NCBI RefSeq assembly: GCF_042684505.1
Contig: NZ_JBHULT010000009.1
Span: 62,001 to 126,000 of the forward strand
Length of the DNA stretch: 64,000 bases
From: Salinimicrobium flavum
Lineage (GTDB): Bacteria; Bacteroidota; Bacteroidia; Flavobacteriales; Flavobacteriaceae
Direction of reading: 5' to 3'
Shown here: piece by piece, positions 44,732-52,982 of the stretch
Layout: every line of letters begins with the position of its first letter
Numbering within the stretch: position 1 is the first letter of the stretch
The notes under the pieces: generated by a model
What the model saw: only the letters and a program-made list of their open reading frames with translations
Told to the model about the DNA's origin: nothing
Database searches by the model: none
Translations under genes and position numbers: made by a program

Positions 44732-44769
44732 TTTTTCGCAAAGGCCGCAGAGAATTTGTAAATTGAAGA

Positions 44770-45147
44770 ATGACAGAAAATGAACTTTCTTATAAAATTA
44801 TTGGCTGTGCTTTAGAATTGCATCGTAAAATAGGGCCGGGGCTAATGGAGTCAGCGTACGAAAATGCTTTGGCTTATGATCTACGTAATTATGGATTTGA
44901 TGTCCGGCAGCAGGTTCTTATGCCATTCGTTTATAAGGAGATCAAAATGGAGGTGGGTTATCGGATAGACCTCCTGGTGAATCGAAAAGTAATCGTTGAA
45001 GTAAAATCTATTGAGAATCTTGCTCCTGTTCATTTTTCACAGGTCCTCACTTATTTAAAACTTGCAGATAAAAAGCTGGGACTGCTAATTAATTTTAATA
45101 ACAAATCCCTTAAAGAAGGGATTCATAGATTAGCTAATAATCTATAA
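44770..45147 (+). CDS. GxxExxY family protein
   Basis: The protein has 125 residues. The family motif is visible as GPGLMESAYENAL, followed by YRIDLLVNRKVIVEVKSIE, a PD-(D/E)XK-like strand pair (D, E-x-K), and QVLTYLKLADKKLGLLINFN. GxxExxY proteins are small nuclease-fold proteins of unknown role, widespread in Bacteroidota and often embedded in repeats. Here a 17-base inverted repeat encloses the gene within a few dozen bases on each side, suggesting that gene and repeat move together. Confidence 0.9.
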   Translation: MTENELSYKIIGCALELHRKIGPGLMESAYENALAYDLRNYGFDVRQQVLMPFVYKEIKMEVGYRIDLLVNRKVIVEVKSIENLAPVHFSQVLTYLKLADKKLGLLINFNNKSLKEGIHRLANNL

Positions 45148-45168
45148 CTGTTTTGCGTCTTTTGCGCT

Positions 45169-45384
45169 TTAAGCTTTGCGCCCTCTGCGTGAAATAACAG
45201 CTAATTTTTCTAACTCCGGTTCTATATACCCATACCTCTTACAAAAAGGAGCATTTGGATTTTTCTGGTAGTAATCCCGAATAGATTCCCGGGAAGGTTT
45301 AAATTCCCTGTACGGCAGCACTTCGGAAATCAGTTTCTTCTCAAAATCCTGCTGCAGTAAGACCTGTCGCCTAAGTGTAGAGAA
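45169..45384 (-). pseudogene. C-terminal remnant of peptide methionine sulfoxide reductase A
   Basis: The frame has no start and is closed upstream by TAG (45385-45387). Its peptide includes LISEVLPYREFKPS and YYQKNPNAPFC followed by PELEKL, which corresponds to the MsrA C-terminus (TEV.P...F.PAE.YHQ.YY.KN...YC...PKLEKL). The catalytic N-terminal GCFW part is absent. The end of the frame runs into the repeat arm at 45175-45191, so the repeat borders the truncated gene. Confidence 0.5.
45175..45191 (-). repeat. Right arm of inverted repeat around the GxxExxY gene
   Basis: TTTGCGCCCTCTGCGTG, the partner of 44715-44731. A shorter TTTTGCGTCTTTTGCGC lies just left of it (45151-45167). Confidence 0.75.
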
Positions 45385-45413
45385 CTATTTCAAGGGAGTA
45401 GCATAGTTTACCC

Positions 45414-46133
45414 TTAAAGATTTAATCGCTTGAAGACTTCTTTTTTATACTTGTCTCCAATGGGTATCCTTACCTCTCCTACCAGTATTTTGGTTTTCTG
45501 TATGGCGGTTATAAAATCAATATTTACCACGAAAGATCTGTGTACCCTTAAAAATTTGGAGGGCGGAAGTTTTTCAAGAATTTCTTTAAAACTGGATAAG
45601 GTTAATACAGCCTTCCCTTGTGGTTTCAAATGGAACTTCAAGTAATCCTTTAGACCTTCAATGTAGGCCAGTTCATTTAAATTAACCCTCACCCGGTCAT
45701 ATTCTGCTTTTATGAACAGGAAATCCGGTTCAGAAACCACAGTTTCATCTAAATGAACCCTTCTTGAACGTAACTCAAGTTCATGATTGTTTTTAGCCCT
45801 TGCGATAGCCTTTAAGAACCTGGGAAAGGGAATAGGTTTGATCAAATAATCTGTCACATTCAATTCATAACCATCTAAAGCGTATTGAGAGTATGCAGTA
45901 GTAATTATAATCTGGGGCAGGTTTTCAATATTTTTAGCCAGTTCCAAACCGTTGAAATTTGGCATTTCTATGTCTAAAAAAATAAGATCAACCTTTCTTT
46001 TATTCAGGATCTTTATAGCATCAAGAGGATTGGTACAGGTTGCCAAAAGCTCCATACCGTCAACCTGGGCCAAATAGGATTCGATAACTTCTATTGCTAA
46101 GGGTTCATCATCTATAATTACAACGGTCATCAC
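45414..46133 (-). CDS. LytTR-family response regulator
   Basis: The protein has 239 residues. The receiver has acidic residues at 8-9, phosphoacceptor D54 (FLDIEMPN), TTAY and YLIKPI; the LytTR domain is at about 135-237 (YIEGLKDYLKFHL, FLRVHRSFVVN). It shares one base with the kinase stop. The unit continues upstream into DUF4907, kelch and barrel genes, so this pair probably regulates that surface cluster. Confidence 0.93.
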   Translation of the reverse strand: MMTVVIIDDEPLAIEVIESYLAQVDGMELLATCTNPLDAIKILNKRKVDLIFLDIEMPNFNGLELAKNIENLPQIIITTAYSQYALDGYELNVTDYLIKPIPFPRFLKAIARAKNNHELELRSRRVHLDETVVSEPDFLFIKAEYDRVRVNLNELAYIEGLKDYLKFHLKPQGKAVLTLSSFKEILEKLPPSKFLRVHRSFVVNIDFITAIQKTKILVGEVRIPIGDKYKKEVFKRLNL

Positions 46134-47173
46134 TAATCCAGAATAAGGGTTAATTTTACAGTATAATTATCTTCTTCCTGTCTCACCTCAAAAATATGAG
46201 CGCCAGGATATAAAAGATCCAGTCGTTTCTTGCTGTTTTTTAATCCAATCCCCGAAAATTCTTTCTCATTGGGCTGTTTCTTTAAAAAATTTGAGCAGGA
46301 AAAGATCAATTGATTCTCGTTTACATGAATTTTTATATTTACAATTGAGTTCCCCTTTTCATCTGTTCCATGTTTGAAAGCATTTTCAATAAAAGAAATT
46401 AAGATAAGAGGTTTAATCTTTTGATTAGTAACGCTACCTGAAACTTCGAGATTCACCATGGTCGAGTTCAACAATCGTAAACGTTGCAATTGGATAAATC
46501 TACGAATGTAATTTACCTCTTTTTCCAATAAAACCGTCGTATGGTTGGTCTCATAAAGCATATATCTCATTAATTCTGAAAGTGCTATAACAGCCTCAGG
46601 AGCATCAGGACTTTTTTTGTGGGTTAAAGAGTATATACTATTTAAAGAGTTAAACAGGAAATGAGGGTTTAACTGGTTTTTCAGAAATTTCAATTCTGCA
46701 TTGATTTTTTGACGTTCCAGTTCCTTCTCCTGTATTCTGTTCTTCATCCATTCCTTGTACAACCTCACTGTCGTCCCTGTGATTAAAAAAGCCAGATTTA
46801 TTACGAGGATACGCATTAGCGTAAGGGTCTTAAATAAAGGCGAAATCTCAAGAGTGGAAAATGATTCTTTTAAGGCGTGTAAGGGTGATGTCAATGGCTC
46901 CATCATATATCCTAACATAACAGACAATGTGAGCAGTAAAACTGCAGAGGCCACGTAATAAGAGATACGCTGCTTTAGTAAAAGCCGGGGAACCAGAATT
47001 GAATAATTCAAATAAAAAAGCAGAACATATCCTACATATGTCAAGGGAAAGCCATAGGTGTAATCTCCCAGGATGAGATAATCAGGCAAATAATTTATGA
47101 CTCCTAAAGTAAGCCAGATCAATAGATGCAGAAGAATTATTTTCCCTCTGTGCCATTGAAAAATTTCAAACAT
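46133..47173 (-). CDS. LytS-type sensor histidine kinase
   Basis: The ATG at 47173 gives 346 residues; a GTG at 47191 would overlap the preceding gene. Four membrane helices (to about 140) lead to LNPHFLFNSLNSIYSLTH with the phosphoacceptor histidine, a long dimerisation helix, and a HATPase domain with ENAFKHG and GIGLKNSKKRL. Co-transcribed with the LytTR regulator that follows and with DUF4907 before it. Confidence 0.92.
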   Translation of the reverse strand: MFEIFQWHRGKIILLHLLIWLTLGVINYLPDYLILGDYTYGFPLTYVGYVLLFYLNYSILVPRLLLKQRISYYVASAVLLLTLSVMLGYMMEPLTSPLHALKESFSTLEISPLFKTLTLMRILVINLAFLITGTTVRLYKEWMKNRIQEKELERQKINAELKFLKNQLNPHFLFNSLNSIYSLTHKKSPDAPEAVIALSELMRYMLYETNHTTVLLEKEVNYIRRFIQLQRLRLLNSTMVNLEVSGSVTNQKIKPLILISFIENAFKHGTDEKGNSIVNIKIHVNENQLIFSCSNFLKKQPNEKEFSGIGLKNSKKRLDLLYPGAHIFEVRQEEDNYTVKLTLILD

Positions 47174-47180
47174 CTTTTCC

Positions 47181-47543
47181 TTATTCAGCACAATTAAATG
47201 AAATTTTCAATTCTCTTAATTCTGAAAGAGAGATCGCAGGATTTGATCCTTGTCGTATCTTTTGTACTACATAAGAAGCTATCCTATCAGCTTCTTCCCG
47301 GTCACAAAAAGGCCGTTTATCTTCTAAAGCAGGTATAAAATTCTGCTGAATTAATATTTCTTCTTCTGAAAAAATTCTATAGCCATAACCGGTTCCGTAC
47401 TCGTACACCTCTATTTGAAGATCAGTCTTTTTTGCTTTATTCTTTATGAGCACATAATTCATTCCAAAAAGAACTGCACCCAATGAAACAAGCACCCCGG
47501 CGATTAAAAAACTATAATTAAAAGTTCTTGTGAAAATTCCCAT
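47181..47543 (-). CDS. DUF4907 family membrane-anchored protein
   Basis: The ATG at 47543 gives 120 residues (TTG at 47549 also possible). One membrane helix (about 10-30) is followed by a domain with GYGYRIF, LIQQNFIPAL and a C-terminal YVVQKI..G.NPAISLSEL, the pattern of DUF4907. The function is unknown. Members sit next to kelch and LytTR genes in other Bacteroidota, as here, so a role in the same surface process is likely. Confidence 0.8.
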   Translation of the reverse strand: MGIFTRTFNYSFLIAGVLVSLGAVLFGMNYVLIKNKAKKTDLQIEVYEYGTGYGYRIFSEEEILIQQNFIPALEDKRPFCDREEADRIASYVVQKIRQGSNPAISLSELRELKISFNCAE

Positions 47544-47642
47544 GCTCAAAAAATAAACCTAAAGTCTTCTACACCGTAAAAGTGGAGGATTACAGGAGAA
47601 AACTTTAGGTTCCTGCTAAACAAAAAATAAATAAACCAACAA

Positions 47643-48623
47643 CTAATCTTCATCGTCATATTCCTGTTGAGGGAATAATTCATATATATCATCCAGGTAA
47701 ATCGTTCCTGATCTTCCCATTGCAACAAACGCCCTGTCCCCCGTACTGAAGCTTACAGCATCCTGTCTCATTACTCCTTCAAAGGGAGTGATTTCTTCCC
47801 ACTCATCATTTTGGGGATCATATTCCCAAATACTTGAGAGGGCACCGCCCTTATAACCTGTCGAAATATATCCCAGCCCATGTTGATTAAACCCAACTGC
47901 CCTTGATCGCATTATTGAGTAATCATCATCATCATCCAAATCCTTTTTCCTGGTAAATATTTCAGTTTCCGGATTAAATTCCCAGAAATCATCTTTATAC
48001 AGGCCATTACTTTCCCCCGTACCTATATAAACCATACCATCGATTATAAAATAGGCGCCAGATCTTCTTTTTTCCCCGCCAAATCCAAATAATTCTTCCC
48101 ATTTATCCTCTGCCGGATCATAGGTATAAAAATCCTTGCGGTCATTACTTCCGTCATATCCCGTACCAATATATCCGCGGTTTGCAGCACCAAAACCAAT
48201 AGCCTCCCTGCGAATTCCCCCTGCAAAATCTTCTTTACGACTCCAGGTGTTAGTCCCGCTATCGTATTCCCAGAAATCCATCAGTTCAACATCACCGTCA
48301 TAACCTGTGCCTAAATATCCTTTATCTCCAATTGCAAAAGCCACCGCTGCACTTCTGGGTTTCCCCGGAAAATCTGCTTTTTGCACCCAGTAGTTTCCAT
48401 CTATGTCATATTCCCAAAAATCATTCAAATAATCATCTCCATCGTAACCCGTTCCCATATAACCCTTTCTTTCAATGGTAAAAGAGACTGCATTCGTTCG
48501 AGGCATTCCGTCAAATACAGATCGCCTTATCCAGTTCCCTCTTTCGAAATCGTCATCTGTACTACAACTTACACTTATAAGACCCAGAAGTAATGCCGCC
48601 ACTACTAATTTCTTCTTTATCAT
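47643..48623 (-). CDS. Kelch-repeat lipoprotein
   Basis: The protein has 326 residues with a lipoprotein signal (ISVSC, Cys20). Six repeats of about 48 residues each have the core GYxGTGYDG...DFWEYD followed by W. This is a six-bladed kelch beta-propeller in its bacterial galactose-oxidase-like form, without the catalytic residues of that enzyme. It probably binds carbohydrate or protein at the cell surface. It lies between the barrel gene and DUF4907 in the same direction. Confidence 0.92.
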   Translation of the reverse strand: MIKKKLVVAALLLGLISVSCSTDDDFERGNWIRRSVFDGMPRTNAVSFTIERKGYMGTGYDGDDYLNDFWEYDIDGNYWVQKADFPGKPRSAAVAFAIGDKGYLGTGYDGDVELMDFWEYDSGTNTWSRKEDFAGGIRREAIGFGAANRGYIGTGYDGSNDRKDFYTYDPAEDKWEELFGFGGEKRRSGAYFIIDGMVYIGTGESNGLYKDDFWEFNPETEIFTRKKDLDDDDDYSIMRSRAVGFNQHGLGYISTGYKGGALSSIWEYDPQNDEWEEITPFEGVMRQDAVSFSTGDRAFVAMGRSGTIYLDDIYELFPQQEYDDED

Positions 48624-48640
48624 TTCTTTCTATTTTATTT

Positions 48641-49516
48641 TTAGTTAAACATTAATTTGATCCCGGAGGAAAGAAAGGGAGAGGGTTCCAGCTTAAAGGT
48701 TGACAGTGTTTCCTCATTTTCATTCCTTAAAGAAAAATTATTCTTTAAAAGGTAACCTGCACCAAATTCAAATGACCATAACTCATTTAACACATAAGAA
48801 TAATCCATGGTTAAGGAGGTCCACTCCCACTTTAATTTTTCGGTTGAACCATTTTCTTCAAGGTATAAGGGAGAACTTAAATTTACATACTTACCTTCGT
48901 ATTGAAGCCCCGCACTTAAAGTACCGGAAGGCATCAAACTGTAGGTGATTTTAGATTCAGGGAATCCCAGTTTTACAGACAATTTTTCTGAAATCCTGGT
49001 TGAGAAGGTCACCACTGGAAGTAATTCTGGTTCTCCCAGGTATCTGGAATAAGCTATTCCCAATTGTAAATGATAGGGCCGGGAATTTAATTCCCCTGTC
49101 AATAAAGCAAAGGCCTCTCCAAATAAATAGAGATCTTCAGAAGAGATAGCCTTCCCGAGATTGCTGGTAAGGGTAGGTTCGACCTCTAAATGAAGTTCCA
49201 TAAAATCTGAAACCCCGTAGCTTAAATCAACAGCATAGCTGAAATCATATACGTTCAAAGTACTACTCCCGTTTATTGAATATTCTATAGGTAATTCGAG
49301 TTGATCAACTTCGAGCCGGAGAGTATGTGCTAAATTCAGGTGAAAAAGCCGGTTGTTGAAATTGGTATATAATTTTGATTTACTAATAGTAGTATATTCT
49401 TTTCCGGAAAGATAGAGACTGTACTGATACCCTATATTATCACTATAGGTTTGTGCAAAACCTTTAGTTCCCAGACCTAAAACCAGCATCAACACCAATC
49501 TGTTTTCCATCTTCAT
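48641..49516 (-). CDS. Outer-membrane beta-barrel protein (DUF6268-like)
   Basis: The protein has 291 residues with a signal peptide (ends GFAQ near 22) and alternating barrel strands (YQYSLYLSGKEY, FHLNLAHTLRLEV, LQLGIAYSRY), ending SSGIKLMFN, a terminal barrel strand. It fits the DUF6268-type outer-membrane proteins that accompany kelch and DUF4270 genes in Bacteroidota; the family assignment is by resemblance. It is the first gene of the minus-strand cluster and divergent from DUF4270 (226 bases). Confidence 0.75.
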   Translation of the reverse strand: MKMENRLVLMLVLGLGTKGFAQTYSDNIGYQYSLYLSGKEYTTISKSKLYTNFNNRLFHLNLAHTLRLEVDQLELPIEYSINGSSTLNVYDFSYAVDLSYGVSDFMELHLEVEPTLTSNLGKAISSEDLYLFGEAFALLTGELNSRPYHLQLGIAYSRYLGEPELLPVVTFSTRISEKLSVKLGFPESKITYSLMPSGTLSAGLQYEGKYVNLSSPLYLEENGSTEKLKWEWTSLTMDYSYVLNELWSFEFGAGYLLKNNFSLRNENEETLSTFKLEPSPFLSSGIKLMFN

Positions 49517-49530
49517 TATTGAATTTTGAT

Positions 49531-49538
49531 CAAAAATA
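49531..49538 (-). promoter_or_regulatory. -7 box (TATTTTTG) of the kelch/LytTR cluster
   Basis: The minus strand reads TATTTTTG, an exact TAnnTTTG match 15 bases before the barrel-protein ATG. No well-spaced -33 TTTG was found. Confidence 0.45.
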
Positions 49539-49711
49539 TCTTTGTATCCTCTGCGGAAAAAACAAATTAGATCAATAGGAAGAAAAGGTCGTCCAACCGG
49601 CAGATTTTCAAGACGAAGTTCCGCAGAGCGTTTTCATAGACAAAATATGCGGCCTGGAATGGAAAATTTACCGTTCTGTCTAAAATCCTTTATTTACGGT
49701 ATCTCCCTGAA

Positions 49712-49719
49712 TATGTTTG
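49712..49719 (+). promoter_or_regulatory. -7 box (TATGTTTG) of the DUF4270 gene
   Basis: An exact TAnnTTTG match 24 bases upstream of the DUF4270 ATG. A TTTATTT element about 20 bases further upstream could serve as -33 box. It faces the -7 box at 49531-49538 on the other strand. Confidence 0.5.
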
Positions 49720-49742
49720 CCTGAAATTAAACAGCAGGCAGA

Positions 49743-51032
49743 ATGAATTGGCGCAGTTTCACCTATATACTTTTAATCATTACAGCAGTTGGCTGTAGCC
49801 AGGAAGATCAGGAATCTTCAGTAGGAGACAGATGGATAAACAGTAGTACCAGAATTCTTTTATTTGATACCCTTACGTTGAAGTCATCAACACTTAAACT
49901 CGATTCCCTGATTGTTTCAGGATCTAATCGCCTGCTGATAGGACAATATACCGACCCCGTTTTTGGTAAAATAAAAAGTAAGTCCTATTTCCAATTTTTA
50001 CCCACTCATTATTCAATTGATTCTGAAGCAGAATACGATTCTATTGCTTTTATTCTAAGGTATGACGGTTACAGTTCAAACGACACCCTGTTTCGCCAGA
50101 AGTTCCTGATTTCTGAAGTGACCCAGGAACTCAAACCTCATGATCAATTCTATTATAATACCAGTAACTATACTACTTCCACAGATATACTTTCTGAACA
50201 CGAATTTAGTCCAAGACCGGGATCAAAGGATTCTATCCATATTACGCTGGATAAACAGTTTGGGGAAGAAATTTTCAAAAATTTACAGAGTAAGGAAATT
50301 ACCAATTCTGATAACTTTTTAAACAGATATCAGGGCTTACTGGTGGAGCCGGGAGATTCGGGCACGGCAATACTTGGCTTCTCTAAAAATAGCTTCCTAA
50401 GGCTATATTATACCAATAAGGAAGAATTAGTTGATCTGGAAGAGACACTTGATCTTGCAGTAATACAGGGAAATACTTTTCACAATACTTCTGCCTCATT
50501 AACTACAGACATTCTGCCAGACTTACCTCCTCAGCTGGAAAGCCTTCCCAGCAGTGAGACAGATAACAGGAGTTTTATCCAGGGTGGAACCGGTATTGCC
50601 ACAAAAATTGAAATACCCCATTTAAAAAGCCTTGAAGATATTGAAGGAACAGGAAGTATGATAGAAGCCCAACTGAAGTTTTATTTGAATACCTCAAGAG
50701 ATGAAGCCATTCGTCCCGTCAAAGATTCTCTTCGTCTTTTTATCATTAACCAAAGAAATGAGGTATTAGGTGATGTTGTGGGTTACCACAACCAGCCAAC
50801 AGTCGCAAAAATCGTAGAAAAGGAAGATGAGTTCAACTCTGTCCGATATTCAGTCTCTTTAAAAAAGTTTATTGATGATAAAATTAATGAATACGATGGG
50901 GATAACTGGTCTCTCTTAATTTATGCTCCGGATTTGACCACCTCTGTAGATGCTTTTGAGCTGTTCTCAGAGGGTGCTGAAAAGGAGAAAAAGATGAAAA
51001 TTGAAATAACCTATGCCATTTACAATGAATAA
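49743..51032 (+). CDS. DUF4270 family lipoprotein
   Basis: The protein has 429 residues with a lipoprotein signal (AVGC, Cys19). DUF4270 features are present: an early TL.LDSL..SG...LLIGQYTDPVFG, strand-rich segments and a long C-terminal region with LEDIEGTGSMIEAQLKFYL. It is an exported beta-rich protein of unknown role, possibly cell-surface. The stop overlaps the start of the following barrel gene by 8 bases (counting from the ATG at 51025), which indicates a coupled pair. Confidence 0.88.
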   Translation: MNWRSFTYILLIITAVGCSQEDQESSVGDRWINSSTRILLFDTLTLKSSTLKLDSLIVSGSNRLLIGQYTDPVFGKIKSKSYFQFLPTHYSIDSEAEYDSIAFILRYDGYSSNDTLFRQKFLISEVTQELKPHDQFYYNTSNYTTSTDILSEHEFSPRPGSKDSIHITLDKQFGEEIFKNLQSKEITNSDNFLNRYQGLLVEPGDSGTAILGFSKNSFLRLYYTNKEELVDLEETLDLAVIQGNTFHNTSASLTTDILPDLPPQLESLPSSETDNRSFIQGGTGIATKIEIPHLKSLEDIEGTGSMIEAQLKFYLNTSRDEAIRPVKDSLRLFIINQRNEVLGDVVGYHNQPTVAKIVEKEDEFNSVRYSVSLKKFIDDKINEYDGDNWSLLIYAPDLTTSVDAFELFSEGAEKEKKMKIEITYAIYNE

Positions 51033-52263
51033 ATTTCACTTTTCAATTCTATTCCTCCTGTTTTACACCATCCAGACCCTGTCTCAGAATAATGAGCTTT
51101 CCAGTTCCCCCTATTCTTACTACGGTTTAGGATTGACCAATAAACTGGGGGCGGGAAAAACAAATGCCCTGGGAAAAGCTGGTATTGCTCTTTCCTCAAA
51201 TGAGGGGATAAACCTCTTAAACCCCGCGTCCTTTGCTGCAATTCCTTTAAAAAACTTCTTTTATGACGTGGGTTTCAGATATCAGGAATCCTATTTAACC
51301 CAGGCCGGGGAGACCGAATCTCGAAGTAGTGGTAACTTTTCAAGCATCGCGATTGCATTTCCGCTTTCAGAAAAATCGGGCATGGGGGTAAGCCTCCTTC
51401 CCTATACTAACGTAGGATATTCTATCTACGGAATTGAAACCGACATTGAAGGCACAGAAAGGCAGTTTTTTAGCACAATAGAAGGTTCAGGAGGACTCAA
51501 CGATTTTAAGGTCAATTATGGCACCTCCCTTTCTGAAAGATTAAGACTCGGAATTGCCGGATCGGTTATTTTCGGAAAAATAACAGAAGAGGAAATGAAC
51601 CTCGTTGGTACCAGCGCAGTTGTGGTGAATGAAATTAATAATTACGTAGGGGGCCGGGTAGGATTAGGGGTGCAGTATGACTGGAAAGAAAATTTCACGA
51701 CCGGCCTGGTGATCAATTCACCCTCAGAACTTTTTGGAGGACAGGTGCAGGGAATTTCACAGGTATATGAAGGACAAAATCTGGAAGCATCTCATGACAT
51801 TGATATTAAAAGCTTTTTTCTGCCCCTTGAAATTGGAATGGGAATAGAAACCGGGTTAGGTGAAAAAATGACGGCTTTCCTTGATTATAAAAGAAATTTC
51901 TGGACGGCAACCAATCAATCTGACAATCTGGGAGAATATGTGGACCAGGATTTATTCGGAATTGGCCTGGAATTCTCTTCGGGAGGGAGGTCGTTAAAAT
52001 ACTTTGATCTTATAGAATTCCGCGGAGGCATTGAATATGATACCGGTAATCTTGAAATAGGTGGCGAAAGAGTTGAAAACTACGCTTTCAACCTGGGAGT
52101 GGGGCTTCCCATTAACAGAAGGACCAAATCAATGTTGAACCTGCACTATTCCTACGGGAAAGAAGGACAGCTTTCCACCACGCTAATACAGGAAAAATTC
52201 CATCTCTTTTCCATAAATATTAGCCTGCAGGACCTGTGGTTCATTAAACCAAAATATGACTGA
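51025..52263 (+). CDS. Outer-membrane barrel protein (FadL/TtoA-like)
   Basis: The ATG at 51025 gives 412 residues with a signal peptide (ends TLSQ near 20); an ATG four codons earlier also exists. The N-terminus SSPYSYYGLG and NLLNPASFAAIP are typical of Bacteroidota OmpP1/FadL-type transport proteins, followed by many amphipathic strands. It would carry a hydrophobic solute or act as a partner of the DUF4270 protein. Confidence 0.82.
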   Translation: MNKFHFSILFLLFYTIQTLSQNNELSSSPYSYYGLGLTNKLGAGKTNALGKAGIALSSNEGINLLNPASFAAIPLKNFFYDVGFRYQESYLTQAGETESRSSGNFSSIAIAFPLSEKSGMGVSLLPYTNVGYSIYGIETDIEGTERQFFSTIEGSGGLNDFKVNYGTSLSERLRLGIAGSVIFGKITEEEMNLVGTSAVVVNEINNYVGGRVGLGVQYDWKENFTTGLVINSPSELFGGQVQGISQVYEGQNLEASHDIDIKSFFLPLEIGMGIETGLGEKMTAFLDYKRNFWTATNQSDNLGEYVDQDLFGIGLEFSSGGRSLKYFDLIEFRGGIEYDTGNLEIGGERVENYAFNLGVGLPINRRTKSMLNLHYSYGKEGQLSTTLIQEKFHLFSINISLQDLWFIKPKYD

Positions 52264-52309
52264 TTTCAGAATTTAACATTTGCCAATTTTATGGAACTGG
52301 AATATTTAT

Positions 52310-52361
52310 TATATTTGTCAACCATATGGTTAAATTGTTTGGTTAAACAATATAGTTAAAC
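52310..52361 (+). promoter_or_regulatory. Promoter with palindromic operators for TetR
   Basis: TATATTTG (52310-52317) is an exact -7 match. Directly downstream lie AACCATATGGTT (52320-52331, a perfect 12-base palindrome) and ATTGTTTGGTTAAACAAT (52334-52351, 7-base arms, 4-base spacer), with a further TAGTTAAAC. Binding there by the adjacent TetR would block the start region of the export operon. Confidence 0.65.
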
Positions 52362-52376
52362 TTGAAAATAAAAAAT

Positions 52377-52982
52377 ATGAAAGACGATAAAACAGAAGAC
52401 CAGATCTTAGATGCCGCAGAAAAAATTTTCCAGCGCAAAGGGATGGATGGGGCCAGGATGCAGGAGATCGCCAATGAAGCCGGGATCAATAAAGCCATGC
52501 TCCATTATTACTACAGGACTAAACGCTTTTTATTTGAAGCCGTTTTTTCGAAGGCCTTTTCCCTGATCGCGCCAGAGATCAACAGGGTGGTGAATGATGA
52601 CACCGAACTTTTTGAAAAGATTAGGAAATTCACCCACAGCTATATAGATTTTATCCAGAAGCACCCCTACCTGCCCAATTTTATCATCCAGGAACTGAAC
52701 AGAGATTCTGATTTTATAAAGATCCTGCAGGAGAAAAAAGGCTTCCCCGACTTCAGGAACTTCCGGGCCCAGGTCGAAAAAGAAGTCCGCGACGGTAATA
52801 TCAGACCTATAAAAGCAGAACAGCTTTTTATCCACCTCCTGTCGCTCAACATATTTCCCTTTTTAGCTGCCCCCCTTTTTAAAGGTTTTCTGAAACTGGA
52901 TGATAAGACCTACAAGGCAATGATGGAAGAAAGGAAAGAAGAAATCTCTGATCTATTAATCAAGTACTTAAAAAATGAATAA
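52377..52982 (+). CDS. TetR-family transcriptional regulator
   Basis: From ATG 52377 the product has 201 residues (a TTG at 52362 would add five). The N-terminal helix-turn-helix shows ILDAAEKIFQRKGMDGARMQ and AGINKAMLHYYYRTK, typical of TetR; the C-terminal part is helical and binds an unknown ligand. It is the first gene of the export operon, with palindromes in its leader, so it is probably an autorepressor. Its stop overlaps the tolC-like start by 8 bases. Confidence 0.92.
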   Translation: MKDDKTEDQILDAAEKIFQRKGMDGARMQEIANEAGINKAMLHYYYRTKRFLFEAVFSKAFSLIAPEINRVVNDDTELFEKIRKFTHSYIDFIQKHPYLPNFIIQELNRDSDFIKILQEKKGFPDFRNFRAQVEKEVRDGNIRPIKAEQLFIHLLSLNIFPFLAAPLFKGFLKLDDKTYKAMMEERKEEISDLLIKYLKNE

